64,000 nucleotides of DNA from JALYLC01 sp035696365 (GTDB lineage: Bacteria; Actinomycetota; Thermoleophilia; Gaiellales; JALYLC01): positions 1-64,000 of the forward strand of contig DASRQS010000131.1 in assembly GCA_035696365.1 (NCBI GenBank), given 5' to 3'. This document shows, piece by piece, positions 33,330 to 42,193 of the stretch (its first letter is position 1; every line of letters begins with the position of its first letter). The notes under the pieces were generated by a model that worked only from the letters and a program-made list of their open reading frames with translations, had not been told where the DNA came from and made no database searches. A program made the position numbers and the translations under genes.

Positions 33330-34105
33330 CCGAGTACGACGGCTTCCGCCTCGCGCGCGAGAACGACAGGGGCGTCGCGACGATCACGCTCGACGTGCCC
33401 GACAAGCTCAACCGCATCACCATGGGCGCCCGCGCAGAGCTCGCCGGCGTGTTCGACGAGCTCGGCGGCGACGATGCCGTGCGCGTGGTCGTGCTGCGCG
33501 GCGCCGGTGATCAGGCATTCACCGCGGGCGGGGACGTCGGCATGTTCATGCAGACCGACGCCGACACGCTCTCCCGCCTGCACGTCGACGTCGGTGCGCC
33601 TGAGCGCTGCCCCAAGCCCGTGATCGCGCAGCTGCACGGCTACTGCTTCGGCGTCGGGCTCGAGCTCGCGCTGGCCTGCGACTTCCGCGTCGCGAGCGAC
33701 GACGTGCAGCTCGCGCTGCCCGAGCTGACGCTCGGCATGATCCCCGGCTCCGGCGGAGCATCGCGTCTGGTCAAGCTGATCGGAGCCTCGCGGACGAAGG
33801 ACGTCGTGATGCGCGCGCGGCGCGTGGGGGCCGCCGAGGCGCAGGCCTGGGGGCTGCTCTGCGAGGTCGTGCCGCGGGACGACCTGGGCGCGGCCGTGGC
33901 GCGCCTCGCGGACGAGCTGGCCGCGCGACCCGCGCTTGCGCTGCGCACGGCCAAGCGGGTGATCGGCCAGGCGCAGGACGCGCCCCTATCCGTCGCGATG
34001 GAGCTCGAGGGCCTGGCCTACGGGCTGCTGCGCGGCACGCACGACTACGCCGAGGGCATCTCGGCCTTCGTGGAGAAGCGGAAGCCGCGCTACGAGGACA
34101 GGTGA
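33326..34105 (+). CDS. Enoyl-CoA hydratase/isomerase family protein
   Basis: 259 residues of the crotonase family. Oxyanion-hole residues lie in DQAFTAGGDVGMFM and GYCFGVGLELALACDF; the second glutamate is in PELTLGMIPGSGGASRL. Both glutamates used by hydratases are present, so hydration is possible. It follows the CoA ligase (ATGA overlap) and likely acts on its product. Confidence 0.93.
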   Translation: MTEYDGFRLARENDRGVATITLDVPDKLNRITMGARAELAGVFDELGGDDAVRVVVLRGAGDQAFTAGGDVGMFMQTDADTLSRLHVDVGAPERCPKPVIAQLHGYCFGVGLELALACDFRVASDDVQLALPELTLGMIPGSGGASRLVKLIGASRTKDVVMRARRVGAAEAQAWGLLCEVVPRDDLGAAVARLADELAARPALALRTAKRVIGQAQDAPLSVAMELEGLAYGLLRGTHDYAEGISAFVEKRKPRYEDR

Positions 34106-35289
34106 GTCGCGAGGGAGCGCTGCGCGGCCGCCTCGGTCTGATCGTCGCCGTCGGCCTCGCGGCCCTGACGCTGCGACCGCAGCTCGTCGGGCTCGGGCCG
34201 GTGCTGCCGCGGGCGCAGCATGCGCTCGGCGTCAGCCACTCCGTCGCCTCGCTGCTCTCCGCCATCCCGGTGATCGGCATGGGCGTGTTCGCACCAGCCG
34301 CCGCGCCCCTCGCAGCCCGGGTCGGCGCCATCCGCGCGGTCACCTTCGCGCTCGCGCTGATCGCCGGCGGAGGCGTGGCGCGCGCCATCACCCCCGGGGC
34401 CTTCGCCGTGATCGCATTGACGCTGCCGATCGCCGTCGGCATGGGGCTCGGCAACGCGCTCATGGTCGTCGCCGTGAAGGAGCGCTTCGCGGATCGCCCC
34501 CTGCTGATCACCGGCGTCTACGCGAGCGGGATCCAGTTCGGCGCGGCCATCACGACGGCGCTCGCGGTGCCGCTGGCGGACTTCGGCGATTCCTGGCGGG
34601 TGCCGATGCTCGTGTTCTCGCTCGGCGCCGCCGGCTCGCTCGTGTGGTGGCTCGCGGCGACGCGAGGCGGTGGCCCCCGGCCGGTGGGCAAGCGCGCTCA
34701 CTTCCCCTTGCGCAAGCCGGTCGCCTGGCTCTTCGTCGCGCTCTTCGCGACCTCGGCCTGCGTCTACTACGGTTACGCGGCCTGGCTCCCCGACGCCTTC
34801 ACGGAGCGCGGCTGGTCGGACGCGCACGCCGGCCAGCTCGTGGTCGCGATCAACGTCTTCGCGATCATCTCGTCGGTCTCGGTGACGCTGGCCGGCGACC
34901 GCTTCCGCTGGTCGCGTCGAGCGCTGCTGACGCCGCCCGGCGTCTTCCTGGCGGCCGGCGCCCTCGGCATCGCGGTCGACCCGTCGCACGCCCTCGTCTG
35001 GTGCTGCGTACTGGGCATCGGCAACGGCGCCATCTTCCCGCTGATGATGACGCTGCCCCTGGACGCGGCCGACCGCCCCGAACAGGTAGCGGGAGTCGTA
35101 GGAATGATGCTGGGCATCGGTTACTGCGCCGGAGCCCTGGCCCCTCTGGCAATCGGAGCCCTACGAGATTCAACCGGCTCCTTCAACGCCGGCCTGTGGC
35201 TCCTGGCCCTGACGGCAGGTTGCGTCCTGATCGCCTGCGCAGCGTGCTCGCCGGCGAGGCTGGCCGTAGGAGTCCGAGACCGCGCATAA
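34102..35289 (+). CDS. MFS transporter, CynX/NimT (cyanate permease) type
   Basis: 395 residues with twelve hydrophobic segments. LAALTLRPQLVGLGPVLP at the first helix is the CynX/NimT signature. It may import the acid handled by this operon. GTG start overlaps the hydratase by 4 bases. It ends 2 bases before the REP-like palindrome at 35291. The last 200 bases use more A- and T-ending codons than upstream. Confidence 0.9.
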   Translation: MSREGALRGRLGLIVAVGLAALTLRPQLVGLGPVLPRAQHALGVSHSVASLLSAIPVIGMGVFAPAAAPLAARVGAIRAVTFALALIAGGGVARAITPGAFAVIALTLPIAVGMGLGNALMVVAVKERFADRPLLITGVYASGIQFGAAITTALAVPLADFGDSWRVPMLVFSLGAAGSLVWWLAATRGGGPRPVGKRAHFPLRKPVAWLFVALFATSACVYYGYAAWLPDAFTERGWSDAHAGQLVVAINVFAIISSVSVTLAGDRFRWSRRALLTPPGVFLAAGALGIAVDPSHALVWCCVLGIGNGAIFPLMMTLPLDAADRPEQVAGVVGMMLGIGYCAGALAPLAIGALRDSTGSFNAGLWLLALTAGCVLIACAACSPARLAVGVRDRA

Positions 35290-35290
35290 A

Positions 35291-35330
35291 TTGGGGTCAG
35301 ACCCCAAGTTATTCACGGCACTAAGTCGGC
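35291..35330. repeat. REP-like element, right-half copy
   Basis: Core TTGGGGTCAGACCCCAA followed by the same outer arm as the palindrome at 10561-10615; 39 of 40 bases agree with 10580-10619. The left arm is missing beyond the core. It lies 48 bases upstream of the REP-associated transposase pseudogene. Confidence 0.85.
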
Positions 35331-35377
35331 ACGGTGGCGCGTAGACGCGTGTTCGGGGCGTCTGCGAGATTTGCTGC

Positions 35378-36106
35378 ATGGCGAGGCCACTCAGGCAGGA
35401 CTACCCGGGGGCCGTTCATCACGTCTACGTGCGTGGGAATGCCCGCGGCCTGATTGCAGTCGACTCTGTGGATCACGAGAGGGCGCTCAGCCTGCTCGGG
35501 AGAACCAGCTCGCGCTTCGAGCTCGTTTGCCATGCGTAGTGCTTCCTCCCGAATCACGCGCACCTGCTCGTGACCTCGCGACTCGGCAATCTCTCCCGGG
35601 CCATGCACTGGCTCGGCACCTGCACTGCGCTCTCCTTCAACCGCAGGCACGAACGATCCGGTCACGTGTATCAGGGCCGATTCGGCTCGAAGGTGGTCGA
35701 GGACGATGCGTATCTCCTCGAGCTCGCGCGCTATCTCCCGCGCAATCCCGTGCAGGCAGGTCTCTGCTCGTCTCCGGAAGGCTGGGTCTGGTCGAGTTAC
35801 GCGGCGACCGCCGGGTTGCTGACAGCGCCGTGGTTTCTCGATCCGGGTCTGGTGATCCGCGCGCTCGGCCCCGCGACTGCCTACGCCGAATGGGTCGCAG
35901 GCGAAGTCGACGCAACCGTCCTCGACCAACGTGGCTTTCGAATACCGGTGCCGCCGCCGCGTCTCTCGAGTCTGCTCAACGACGGCTCGCAGAGCGCGAT
36001 CAGGTGCGCGCACTCGCACGGGTACACGCAGGCTGCGATCGCGGACTACCTGGGTGTCAACCAGACTCAGGTGAGTCGCAGCCTGGCCGGGGGCCGGGAG
36101 GTCTAG
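35378..36106 (+). pseudogene. REP-associated tyrosine transposase (Y1_Tnp, RAYT) with internal amber codon
   Basis: The frame runs 243 codons with one in-frame stop, TAG 35537-35539, where relatives usually have tryptophan (CHA-stop-CFLPNHAHLLV). The HUH metal motif HAH and the later DNA-cleavage helix region are otherwise intact; the N-terminus begins MARPLRQDYPGAVHHVYVRG, typical of these transposases. The C-terminal helix-turn-helix reads YTQAAIADYLGVNQTQVSR. A single-base change inactivates it unless the stop is read through. Palindromes of the matching REP family are scattered over the window. Convergent overlap of 4 bases with the serine hydrolase. Confidence 0.9.
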
Positions 36107-37872
36107 CGGGCGGGCGCCGGGCGTACCAGCAGGGTTGCCAGGCGGTCTTCGCTGGCATCGAGCTCCAGTTCCAGGTCCACGCTGCCGCGGGGGCCTGGCA
36201 GGCGCAGCGTTGTCGCTGCCTCTCCGTCGCCTGCCACGGCTTCGGGCTCGCTGAACGGGCCATACAGGGCTGCCGCTACTCGCAGCGCTCGCAGTGCTTC
36301 CTCCGCGTTTGCCGTGGGCGCCAGCAGGTTCGCCAGCGAGACGGCTTCGGGTGCAGTTGCTTGGCGCACCGCTGCTGCGGCCAGCTCACCGAGGCGGCGC
36401 GACGGGGGCAGGACCGACTCCACCGAGAGGGTCTGCACCAGTGGCGGCACCGTGGGCGCCAGCGTGATCGCCAGCTCCACGTGGCCGCGCTCCCCGCGCA
36501 GACGCCAGCGGCCGCGCAGCGCGTCCTCGGCCTCGATGTCCCCCTCGCGCACGAGCGCGCCGTGGCGCTTCCCCAGGCCCGCCAGCTCCTCGCGCCTTTC
36601 GGCCAGGGGACGGTCGAGGTCGACGTTGCCCGCGAACAGCGTCGCCGCCACGTCGTCGTCCCAGCTCGCGATCAGGCCGTCGACCGCGTCTCGCGCGGCC
36701 AGCAGGCCGGGGTCGCGGCGGATCGAGCGACGCGGCAGCGCCGCCTCGCGGGCGACGAGCTCCAGCGCACGCCGGACGGGCCACTCGCACTGCGCGTAGG
36801 TGACGTTCGCGAGCAGAATCACGCTCAGGCCGAGCTCCGGCACCCAGCGCATCAGCGTGCCCCAGCCGGGGAGCCCTCCGGGATGCCCGACGTGCCTGCG
36901 GCCATCCCGGTCGTGCCAGATCATCAGGCCGTAGCCGTAGCCGCCGGCGACGATGCCCGGGGGCTCGGCCAGCGACGGCCATTCGACGCCCGGCGGGAAG
37001 GCGCTGCGCGCGCGCGACATCTCGCGCAGCGTCGCGCGGCTCACCGGCGCCCGCTCGGGCTCGTCGCGCGGCGGCTCGGCGTCGAGGAACACGCCGCTCC
37101 AGCGCACCAGGTCGCGCACGCTGCTGTAGAGGCCGCCGAGGGCGGAGAAGTAGCCGCCGTCGGCGAGCGGCACCTCGGCCGTGTAGCTGTCCCCGGCGGG
37201 CCGGTAGCCCGTCGCGACCTGCTCAGGCGGAAGATCGCCGGCCGTCCAGACCGTCGAGCTCAGGCCGAGCGGATCGAGCACGCGCCGCCGCACGAGGTCC
37301 TGGTGGCGTTCCCCGGTCACGGCCTCTACCACCCGCCCGAGCGCCGCCCAGCTGTAGTTGGAGTACTCGAAGGCCGTCCCGGGCGCGCGCGAGCGCGGCG
37401 CGCCGCGCGCAAACACCTGCGAGCCGACCCAGGAGTTCCCCTCGGCCATCAGGCGATCCGCCCAGGGATCGTCCTGCGGGAGCCCCGCGTCCATCGTCAG
37501 CAGCTGGCGCACGGTGACGGGCGGCGCGTCCGGCCCTGCCTCGGCCAGAGGCCCGAGATCGGGCGCGATCTCGCCGAGCGGCAGATCGATGTCGAGCCGG
37601 CCCTCGTCTCGCAACGACAGCACGACCATGGCCATGAAGCTCTTCGTCATCGAGCAGATGCGGAAGGCCGTGTCCGCGTCGGGAACGGAGCCCGAGCCGA
37701 GGTCGCGCATGCCACAGCCGCCGGAGTGCAGCAGCTCGCCGTCGAGCCCGATGCCGTAGGCGAGCCCGGGCGCGCCGAGTTCTGCGCGCGCATCGGCGAA
37801 GAGGGCGTCGACGGCCGGGGCGGCAGCCCGCACCCGGGCCGCGCGCCCTGAATCGATGAAGGGCGCCTCCAC
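36103..37872 (-). CDS. Serine hydrolase, beta-lactamase/PBP4* family
   Basis: 589 residues. The SxxK motif is in CSMTKSFMAM near residue 75, the YxN motif is EYSNYSWAALG, and the third motif is represented by HPGGLPGWG. A C-terminal region of about 200 residues beyond the catalytic domain is typical of PBP4*/AmpH-like esterases and D-aminopeptidases. No signal peptide is evident, so it may act in the cytoplasm. GTG start with TAGGAT 8 bases upstream. Substrate unknown: ester or D-peptide. Confidence 0.88.
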   Translation of the reverse strand: MEAPFIDSGRAARVRAAAPAVDALFADARAELGAPGLAYGIGLDGELLHSGGCGMRDLGSGSVPDADTAFRICSMTKSFMAMVVLSLRDEGRLDIDLPLGEIAPDLGPLAEAGPDAPPVTVRQLLTMDAGLPQDDPWADRLMAEGNSWVGSQVFARGAPRSRAPGTAFEYSNYSWAALGRVVEAVTGERHQDLVRRRVLDPLGLSSTVWTAGDLPPEQVATGYRPAGDSYTAEVPLADGGYFSALGGLYSSVRDLVRWSGVFLDAEPPRDEPERAPVSRATLREMSRARSAFPPGVEWPSLAEPPGIVAGGYGYGLMIWHDRDGRRHVGHPGGLPGWGTLMRWVPELGLSVILLANVTYAQCEWPVRRALELVAREAALPRRSIRRDPGLLAARDAVDGLIASWDDDVAATLFAGNVDLDRPLAERREELAGLGKRHGALVREGDIEAEDALRGRWRLRGERGHVELAITLAPTVPPLVQTLSVESVLPPSRRLGELAAAAVRQATAPEAVSLANLLAPTANAEEALRALRVAAALYGPFSEPEAVAGDGEAATTLRLPGPRGSVDLELELDASEDRLATLLVRPAPAR

Positions 37873-37880
37873 GAGGCGGG

Positions 37881-37886
37881 ATCCTA
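37881..37886 (-). promoter_or_regulatory. -10 element TAGGAT (minus strand), leaderless promoter
   Basis: TAGGAT on the minus strand, 8 bases before GTG 37872 of the serine hydrolase. Confidence 0.45.
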
Positions 37887-37910
37887 GTTACCGGGCTCCC
37901 TGAGGTCGCT

Positions 37911-37961
37911 CGTTCCGTCCTGCGGAACGCGCTCCGCCCGCAGGTGCATTCCGGCGCGGAA
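37911..37961. promoter_or_regulatory. Two candidate IclR-type operator sites
   Basis: CGTTCCG-TCCTG-CGGAACG (37911-37929) is a perfect 7+5+7 inverted repeat with the TTCCG-N5-CGGAA spacing of IclR operators. A second site, TTCCG-GCG-CGGAA (37949-37961), has a 3-base spacer and ends just upstream of the -10 hexamer. Confidence 0.55.
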
Positions 37962-37966
37962 CGCTC

Positions 37967-37972
37967 TAGCAT
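37967..37972 (+). promoter_or_regulatory. -10 element TAGCAT, leaderless promoter
   Basis: TAGCAT ends 8 bases before ATG 37981 and directly follows the second TTCCG-type site. Confidence 0.5.
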
Positions 37973-37980
37973 CCTGGTCG

Positions 37981-38436
37981 ATGACGGCCCTGCGGATCAA
38001 CCACGTGAGCGTGTCGTCGCCGGATCAGGACGCGTCCGGGCGCTTCTACGAAGATCTCTTCGGCGTCGAGCGCATCCCGGCGCCCAACTTCGGCTTCCGC
38101 GTCGACTGGTACCGCTTCGGCGACACCCAGCTGCACATCTTCCCCGAGGACGACAAGGCGCCCAAGCGCCACCACCTCGGGATCACGGTCGACGACATCC
38201 TTCCCGTCTACAAGCGGGCGCAGGAGCTCGGGGTGATCGACCCGGTGTTCACCGACTGCGTGCGCGTGCTCGCGGACGGCAACGTGCAGTTCTACCTGCG
38301 CGATCCGGGCGGCAACCTGCTCGAGATCAACGGGCCGGTGGGCGACTACACGACCGACGACATCCCGGAGCTCAAGCCGCTCTCCGAGCTGTACCCCCAG
38401 GGCCCCGAGAACGCCGGCGCCCGGCTGTACGTCTGA
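37981..38436 (+). CDS. VOC (glyoxalase/dioxygenase) family protein
   Basis: 151 residues with two beta-alpha-beta-beta-beta units. Likely metal ligands are the histidine in INHVSVSSPD, the histidine in HHLGITVDD and the glutamate in DPGGNLLEING. Such proteins are glyoxalases, epimerases or ring-cleaving dioxygenases. It heads the split molybdenum hydroxylase cluster, with 18 bases to the FAD subunit gene. Confidence 0.87.
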   Translation: MTALRINHVSVSSPDQDASGRFYEDLFGVERIPAPNFGFRVDWYRFGDTQLHIFPEDDKAPKRHHLGITVDDILPVYKRAQELGVIDPVFTDCVRVLADGNVQFYLRDPGGNLLEINGPVGDYTTDDIPELKPLSELYPQGPENAGARLYV

Positions 38437-38454
38437 AACACTCTTGGAGGTTCG

Positions 38455-39240
38455 ATGTCCGCACCACCGGAACTGCTGACACCCACCTCGGCTGCCGAGG
38501 CCGCCGCCGCATTCGGCGACGGCGCGGATGTGACGGTGATGGGCGGCGGGACGATCCTGCTGCCCGAGTTGACGAACGGCCGTCTGCGGCCCATGCGCGT
38601 GCTGATGCTCGGCCGTGCCGGGATGAGCGGGATCGACAACTCGAACGGCGTCGTCCGGATCGGTGCCGCAACGCCGGTTGGTGAGCTTCAGGATGCCCCG
38701 GAGCCGCTCGTCACGGCGGCCAGGCACGTGGCCGACCAGGAGATCCGCGCGGTGGGCACCATTGGCGGGAACCTCTGCGCGCCCGCGGGCCAGGCCGCCC
38801 CGCGCGGCGATCTGCAAGCCCCGCTGCTCGCGCTGGGGGCGCGCATCACCTCGGCGGGCGCCGGCGGTGAGAAGACCGAGGACGTCGACGTGTTCCTCGA
38901 CGCCACGAGCGGACGGCTCGTGCTCTCGATCGACGTGCCCGGCGGGCAGCAGTTCGGCTACGCGCGGCTCGACCGCCCGCACACGCACCACTACACGATG
39001 CTCGCCGTGAGCGCCGTCAAGGGCGCGGACGGCGTGCGCGTCGCCGCCTCGGGCGTCGGCCCTCGCGCCCGCCGCCTCCGCGGGGTGGAGTCGGCGCTCG
39101 CGGGCGGCGCCTCGGCGACGGACGCCGCGAGCCACGCGGCCGAAGGCCTGGATCTGCCGACCGACGCGCTCGCGTCGGCCTGGTACCGGGAGCAAATGCT
39201 GCCGCTGCTCGTGCAGCGCGCGCTCGGACAACTCGGTTAA
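38455..39240 (+). CDS. FAD-binding subunit of split molybdenum hydroxylase
   Basis: 261 residues of the CoxM/NdhF family, shorter than usual (about 290). FAD regions are VMGGGTILLPELTNGRL and VGTIGGNLCAPAGQAAPRGD; the second deviates from the usual HADP form. Ribosome site TTGGAGG precedes ATG by 4 bases. It transfers electrons from the [2Fe-2S] subunit. Order FAD, FeS, large-1, large-2 equals that of nicotinate dehydrogenase ndhFSLM. Confidence 0.9.
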   Translation: MSAPPELLTPTSAAEAAAAFGDGADVTVMGGGTILLPELTNGRLRPMRVLMLGRAGMSGIDNSNGVVRIGAATPVGELQDAPEPLVTAARHVADQEIRAVGTIGGNLCAPAGQAAPRGDLQAPLLALGARITSAGAGGEKTEDVDVFLDATSGRLVLSIDVPGGQQFGYARLDRPHTHHYTMLAVSAVKGADGVRVAASGVGPRARRLRGVESALAGGASATDAASHAAEGLDLPTDALASAWYREQMLPLLVQRALGQLG

Positions 39241-39252
39241 GGGAGGACGCTG

Positions 39253-39711
39253 ATGCACCTCGTTGTCAACGGCCTCGAGCACGAGATTCGAGCCGACGGC
39301 CTCACCTCTCTCCTGCGTGTCCTGCGGGAGGAACTCCTCGTCCTGTCGCCCAAGGCCGGTTGCGAGCAGGGCGGATGCGGCGCCTGCACGGTGCTGATCG
39401 ACGGCCAGCCGCGGCGCGCCTGCCTGACGCCCGTCGCGGCGATCGAGGGCGCCGAGGTCACGACCGTCGAGGGTCTCTCCGACGGCGTCGATCTGGCGCC
39501 CATCCAGCAGGCCTTCTACGACAAGTACGCCTCCCAGTGCGGCTTCTGCTCGCCGGGCATGATGATGGCCGCGACTGCGCTTCTGGCGCACACTCCGCAG
39601 GCCTCGCGCGAGCAGATCATGGAAGCCCTGGAGGGCCATCTCTGCCGCTGTACGGGCTACGTCAAGATCCTCGACGCCGTCGAGTCGGTTGCAAAGGCAG
39701 GTTCGGTATGA
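39253..39711 (+). CDS. 2Fe-2S subunit of split molybdenum hydroxylase
   Basis: 152 residues. Clusters: CEQGGCGACTVLIDG with a later cysteine in RRACLTP, and CGFCSPGMMM with CRCTGYVKI. Both [2Fe-2S] centres complete. GGGAGG precedes the ATG. Overlaps the next subunit by 4 bases. Confidence 0.95.
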   Translation: MHLVVNGLEHEIRADGLTSLLRVLREELLVLSPKAGCEQGGCGACTVLIDGQPRRACLTPVAAIEGAEVTTVEGLSDGVDLAPIQQAFYDKYASQCGFCSPGMMMAATALLAHTPQASREQIMEALEGHLCRCTGYVKILDAVESVAKAGSV

Positions 39712-41093
39712 AGGCCGTCGGCGCTCGGCTCCCCCGCTACGACGGGATCGCGCACGTCACCGGGCGGACGAAGTACGTGGCCGACTGGTCCGTCCAGGGC
39801 ATGCTGGCCTGCAAGCCTCTACGCTCGCCGCATCACAGCGCGCGCATCCTCAGCATCGATACGTCGAAGGCCGAGGCGCATCCTGGCGTGTTCGCCGTGA
39901 TCACGCACAAGGACATCCCGAAGAACATCGTCGGCCATCTCGCGGCGCTCGGAGTGCCTCCCGACGAGCCGTACCTGGCCGAGGGCGAGGTGCGTTTCAA
40001 GGGCCAGTTGATCGGCGGCGTGGCGGCCGTCGACGAGGCCACGGCGCACGAGGCGGTCGATCTGATCGACGTGAAGTACGAGGTGCGGGAGCCGTTCCTC
40101 GACATCCGCAGGGCCTTCGATCCCGGTCAGCCGCAGCTCACCGACAAGGGCAACGTGTTCTTCTACGACCCCTACGACCACCGCAAGGTCACCAAGGGCG
40201 ACGTGGATGCGGCGTTCGAGAAGGCCGACGTGATCGTCAAGGGCTCGTACCGCCCGAGCGCGATCGAGCAGGCGCCGATCGAGCCGCAGGGCTGCCTGGT
40301 CGTGCCGGAGAGCGACGGCCGGCTGACCGTCTACACCTGCACCCAGGCGATGTACTTCACGATGGGCGTGCTGGCCGAGCACCTGCAGCGCACCCCAGGC
40401 AGCATCAAGCTCGTCGGCGGTACGGTGGGCGGGGGCTTCGGAGGCAAGGTCGACTCCGCCTCGGAGCCGCTGGCCGCGCTGCTCGCGCTCAAGGCCCGGC
40501 GACCCGTGCGCTGGATGTTCACGCGCGAGGAGGAAATGCTCGCTGCCAGCGTCCGCGCCTCCTGGCACGTCGAGATGGCCGATGCGCTGACGAAGGACGG
40601 CTGGATCCTCGGCCGCAAGGTCCTGACGCTTCACGATGCCGGCGCCTACACGCGCTTCTCGAGCTACGGCGCGACCAAGCACTCGTTCCACCTGGCGGGC
40701 GCCTACACGGTGCCGGCCATGCGCACGCAGGCCTACGTGATCTGGACGAACCACGTACCGACGACCGCGATGCGGGGCTTCGGCGTCACCTCGGCGTCGT
40801 TTGCAATCGAGCTTCAGATGACCCGCAACGCGGCCGTCCTCGGCATCGACCCATGGGAGTTCCGGCTCAAGAACGCCAACCGTCCGGGCGACCTCATGCC
40901 AACACGGAAGCCACTCGAGGATCCCTCGACGATCGACACGATCCGGGCTTGTGCGGAGGCAGTCGGGCATCCGCTGTCCGCGACCTACCGCGACATGAAG
41001 AACGACCAGCGGTCGGGCGAGTGGCTGCCCCCGCATCTGGTCGATCAGGAGGCGGACGCGAAACTCGGAGACCCCAAGGAGGCAGCGCGATGA
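39708..41093 (+). CDS. Molybdopterin-binding large subunit, N-terminal chain (NdhL-like)
   Basis: 461 residues, corresponding to the first part of a normal single-chain large subunit: a/b hammerhead domain (YDGIAHVTGRTKYVADW) and the first molybdopterin domain with GGTVGGGFGGKVDSASEPLA and AMRGFGVTSASFAIE. It ends in a hydrophilic tail, and the rest of the subunit is supplied by the next gene, which overlaps by 4 bases (ATGA). The size matches the 50-kDa NdhL of nicotinate dehydrogenase of Eubacterium barkeri as I recall it. This is a clean split with its own start codon, not a frameshift. Confidence 0.9.
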   Translation: MKAVGARLPRYDGIAHVTGRTKYVADWSVQGMLACKPLRSPHHSARILSIDTSKAEAHPGVFAVITHKDIPKNIVGHLAALGVPPDEPYLAEGEVRFKGQLIGGVAAVDEATAHEAVDLIDVKYEVREPFLDIRRAFDPGQPQLTDKGNVFFYDPYDHRKVTKGDVDAAFEKADVIVKGSYRPSAIEQAPIEPQGCLVVPESDGRLTVYTCTQAMYFTMGVLAEHLQRTPGSIKLVGGTVGGGFGGKVDSASEPLAALLALKARRPVRWMFTREEEMLAASVRASWHVEMADALTKDGWILGRKVLTLHDAGAYTRFSSYGATKHSFHLAGAYTVPAMRTQAYVIWTNHVPTTAMRGFGVTSASFAIELQMTRNAAVLGIDPWEFRLKNANRPGDLMPTRKPLEDPSTIDTIRACAEAVGHPLSATYRDMKNDQRSGEWLPPHLVDQEADAKLGDPKEAAR

Positions 41094-42193
41094 GGCATCG
41101 TGGACGCGGCCTCGCCGCGATCGAATATCCGACCGGCATGAACCAGGGCGGAGATCCCTCGCAGGCCTGGGTCAAGATCAAGCCCGACGGCCGCGTGGAC
41201 GTGTTCGCGGGCACGGTCGACCTCGGCCAGGGCTCCAAGACGGTGCACACGCAGATCGTGGCCGACACGCTGGGCGTGCCGTACGAGTCGGTCAACATGG
41301 ACGTGTCGAACACCGATTCGTCGCCGCTCTGCACCGGCACGTTCGCTTCGCGCGGCACGTTCATCGGCGGCCTCGCGGTGCTCAAGGCCGCCAAGAAGGC
41401 CAAGGAGAAGATGCTCGAGATCGCCGGCCAGGCGATGGAGATCGATCCCGCCGACCTGGACGTCCAGGACGGCATGGTCTACGTGAAGGGCTCGCCCGAC
41501 CGCAAGATGTCGGTCGGCGAGGTTTCCGCGGCGGCCACCTGGGGCTTCGGCGAGCTCATCACCGGCACCGGCGTGCACCTCAAGGCGTATTCGATGCCGG
41601 ATCCCGACACCGGCGAGTGCGATCCCGATCACGCCATCTCCTACGCCGCGTGCGTGGTGGACGTCGAGGTCGACGACGAGACCGGCACCGTGACGGTGCT
41701 GAGCATGGTGCAGGCCTACGACGTCGGGCACGCGATCAACCCCACGCTCGTCGAGGGCCAGATCGAGGGCGGGGCCATGATGGGTCTCGGGCTCGGGCTG
41801 CTCGAGCAGTCCTATCCGCACTACCCGAGCACGGAGGGTCGCGGCAACGAGTTCGGCGCGTACCTCATGCCGGGGCTGCCCGACTTCCCCGAGATCACCT
41901 CGGTGATCGTCGAGAACCCCTCGTCCGACGGCCCGTTCGGCGCCAAGGCGATCGGCGAGATGGCCAACAACGCGCAGGGCCCGGCGATCTGCTCGGCCAT
42001 CTACGACGCCGTCGGCGTGTGGGTGCCGCAACAGCCGGCGACGCCGGAGCGGGTGCTGCGCGCCCTGCAGGCCCAGGCGGCCGGCACGGACGCCCCGCGC
42101 CAGGACGGCAAGACCGTGATCTTCGACGGGGACATCAGCGTCATGACCCACGCCGGCGAGTCGTCGCCCTTCCGCGACGTCATCGGCGTCTGA
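41090..42193 (+). CDS. Molybdopterin-binding large subunit, C-terminal chain (NdhM-like)
   Basis: 367 residues, matching the second half of xanthine dehydrogenase-type large subunits. FAGTVDLGQGSKTVHTQIVA is the molybdopterin-binding stretch, and GPFGAKAIGEMANNA contains the catalytic glutamate. Its size fits the 37-kDa class NdhM. In a split enzyme both chains are needed to build one active site. Ends with a TGATG overlap into the cupin gene. Confidence 0.9.
   Translation: MRHRGRGLAAIEYPTGMNQGGDPSQAWVKIKPDGRVDVFAGTVDLGQGSKTVHTQIVADTLGVPYESVNMDVSNTDSSPLCTGTFASRGTFIGGLAVLKAAKKAKEKMLEIAGQAMEIDPADLDVQDGMVYVKGSPDRKMSVGEVSAAATWGFGELITGTGVHLKAYSMPDPDTGECDPDHAISYAACVVDVEVDDETGTVTVLSMVQAYDVGHAINPTLVEGQIEGGAMMGLGLGLLEQSYPHYPSTEGRGNEFGAYLMPGLPDFPEITSVIVENPSSDGPFGAKAIGEMANNAQGPAICSAIYDAVGVWVPQQPATPERVLRALQAQAAGTDAPRQDGKTVIFDGDISVMTHAGESSPFRDVIGV

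Noticed and set aside
39708..42193. Frameshift explanation for the split hydroxylase large subunit
   Set aside because: The second chain has its own ATG overlapping the stop by 4 bases, and both halves end and begin at domain borders.
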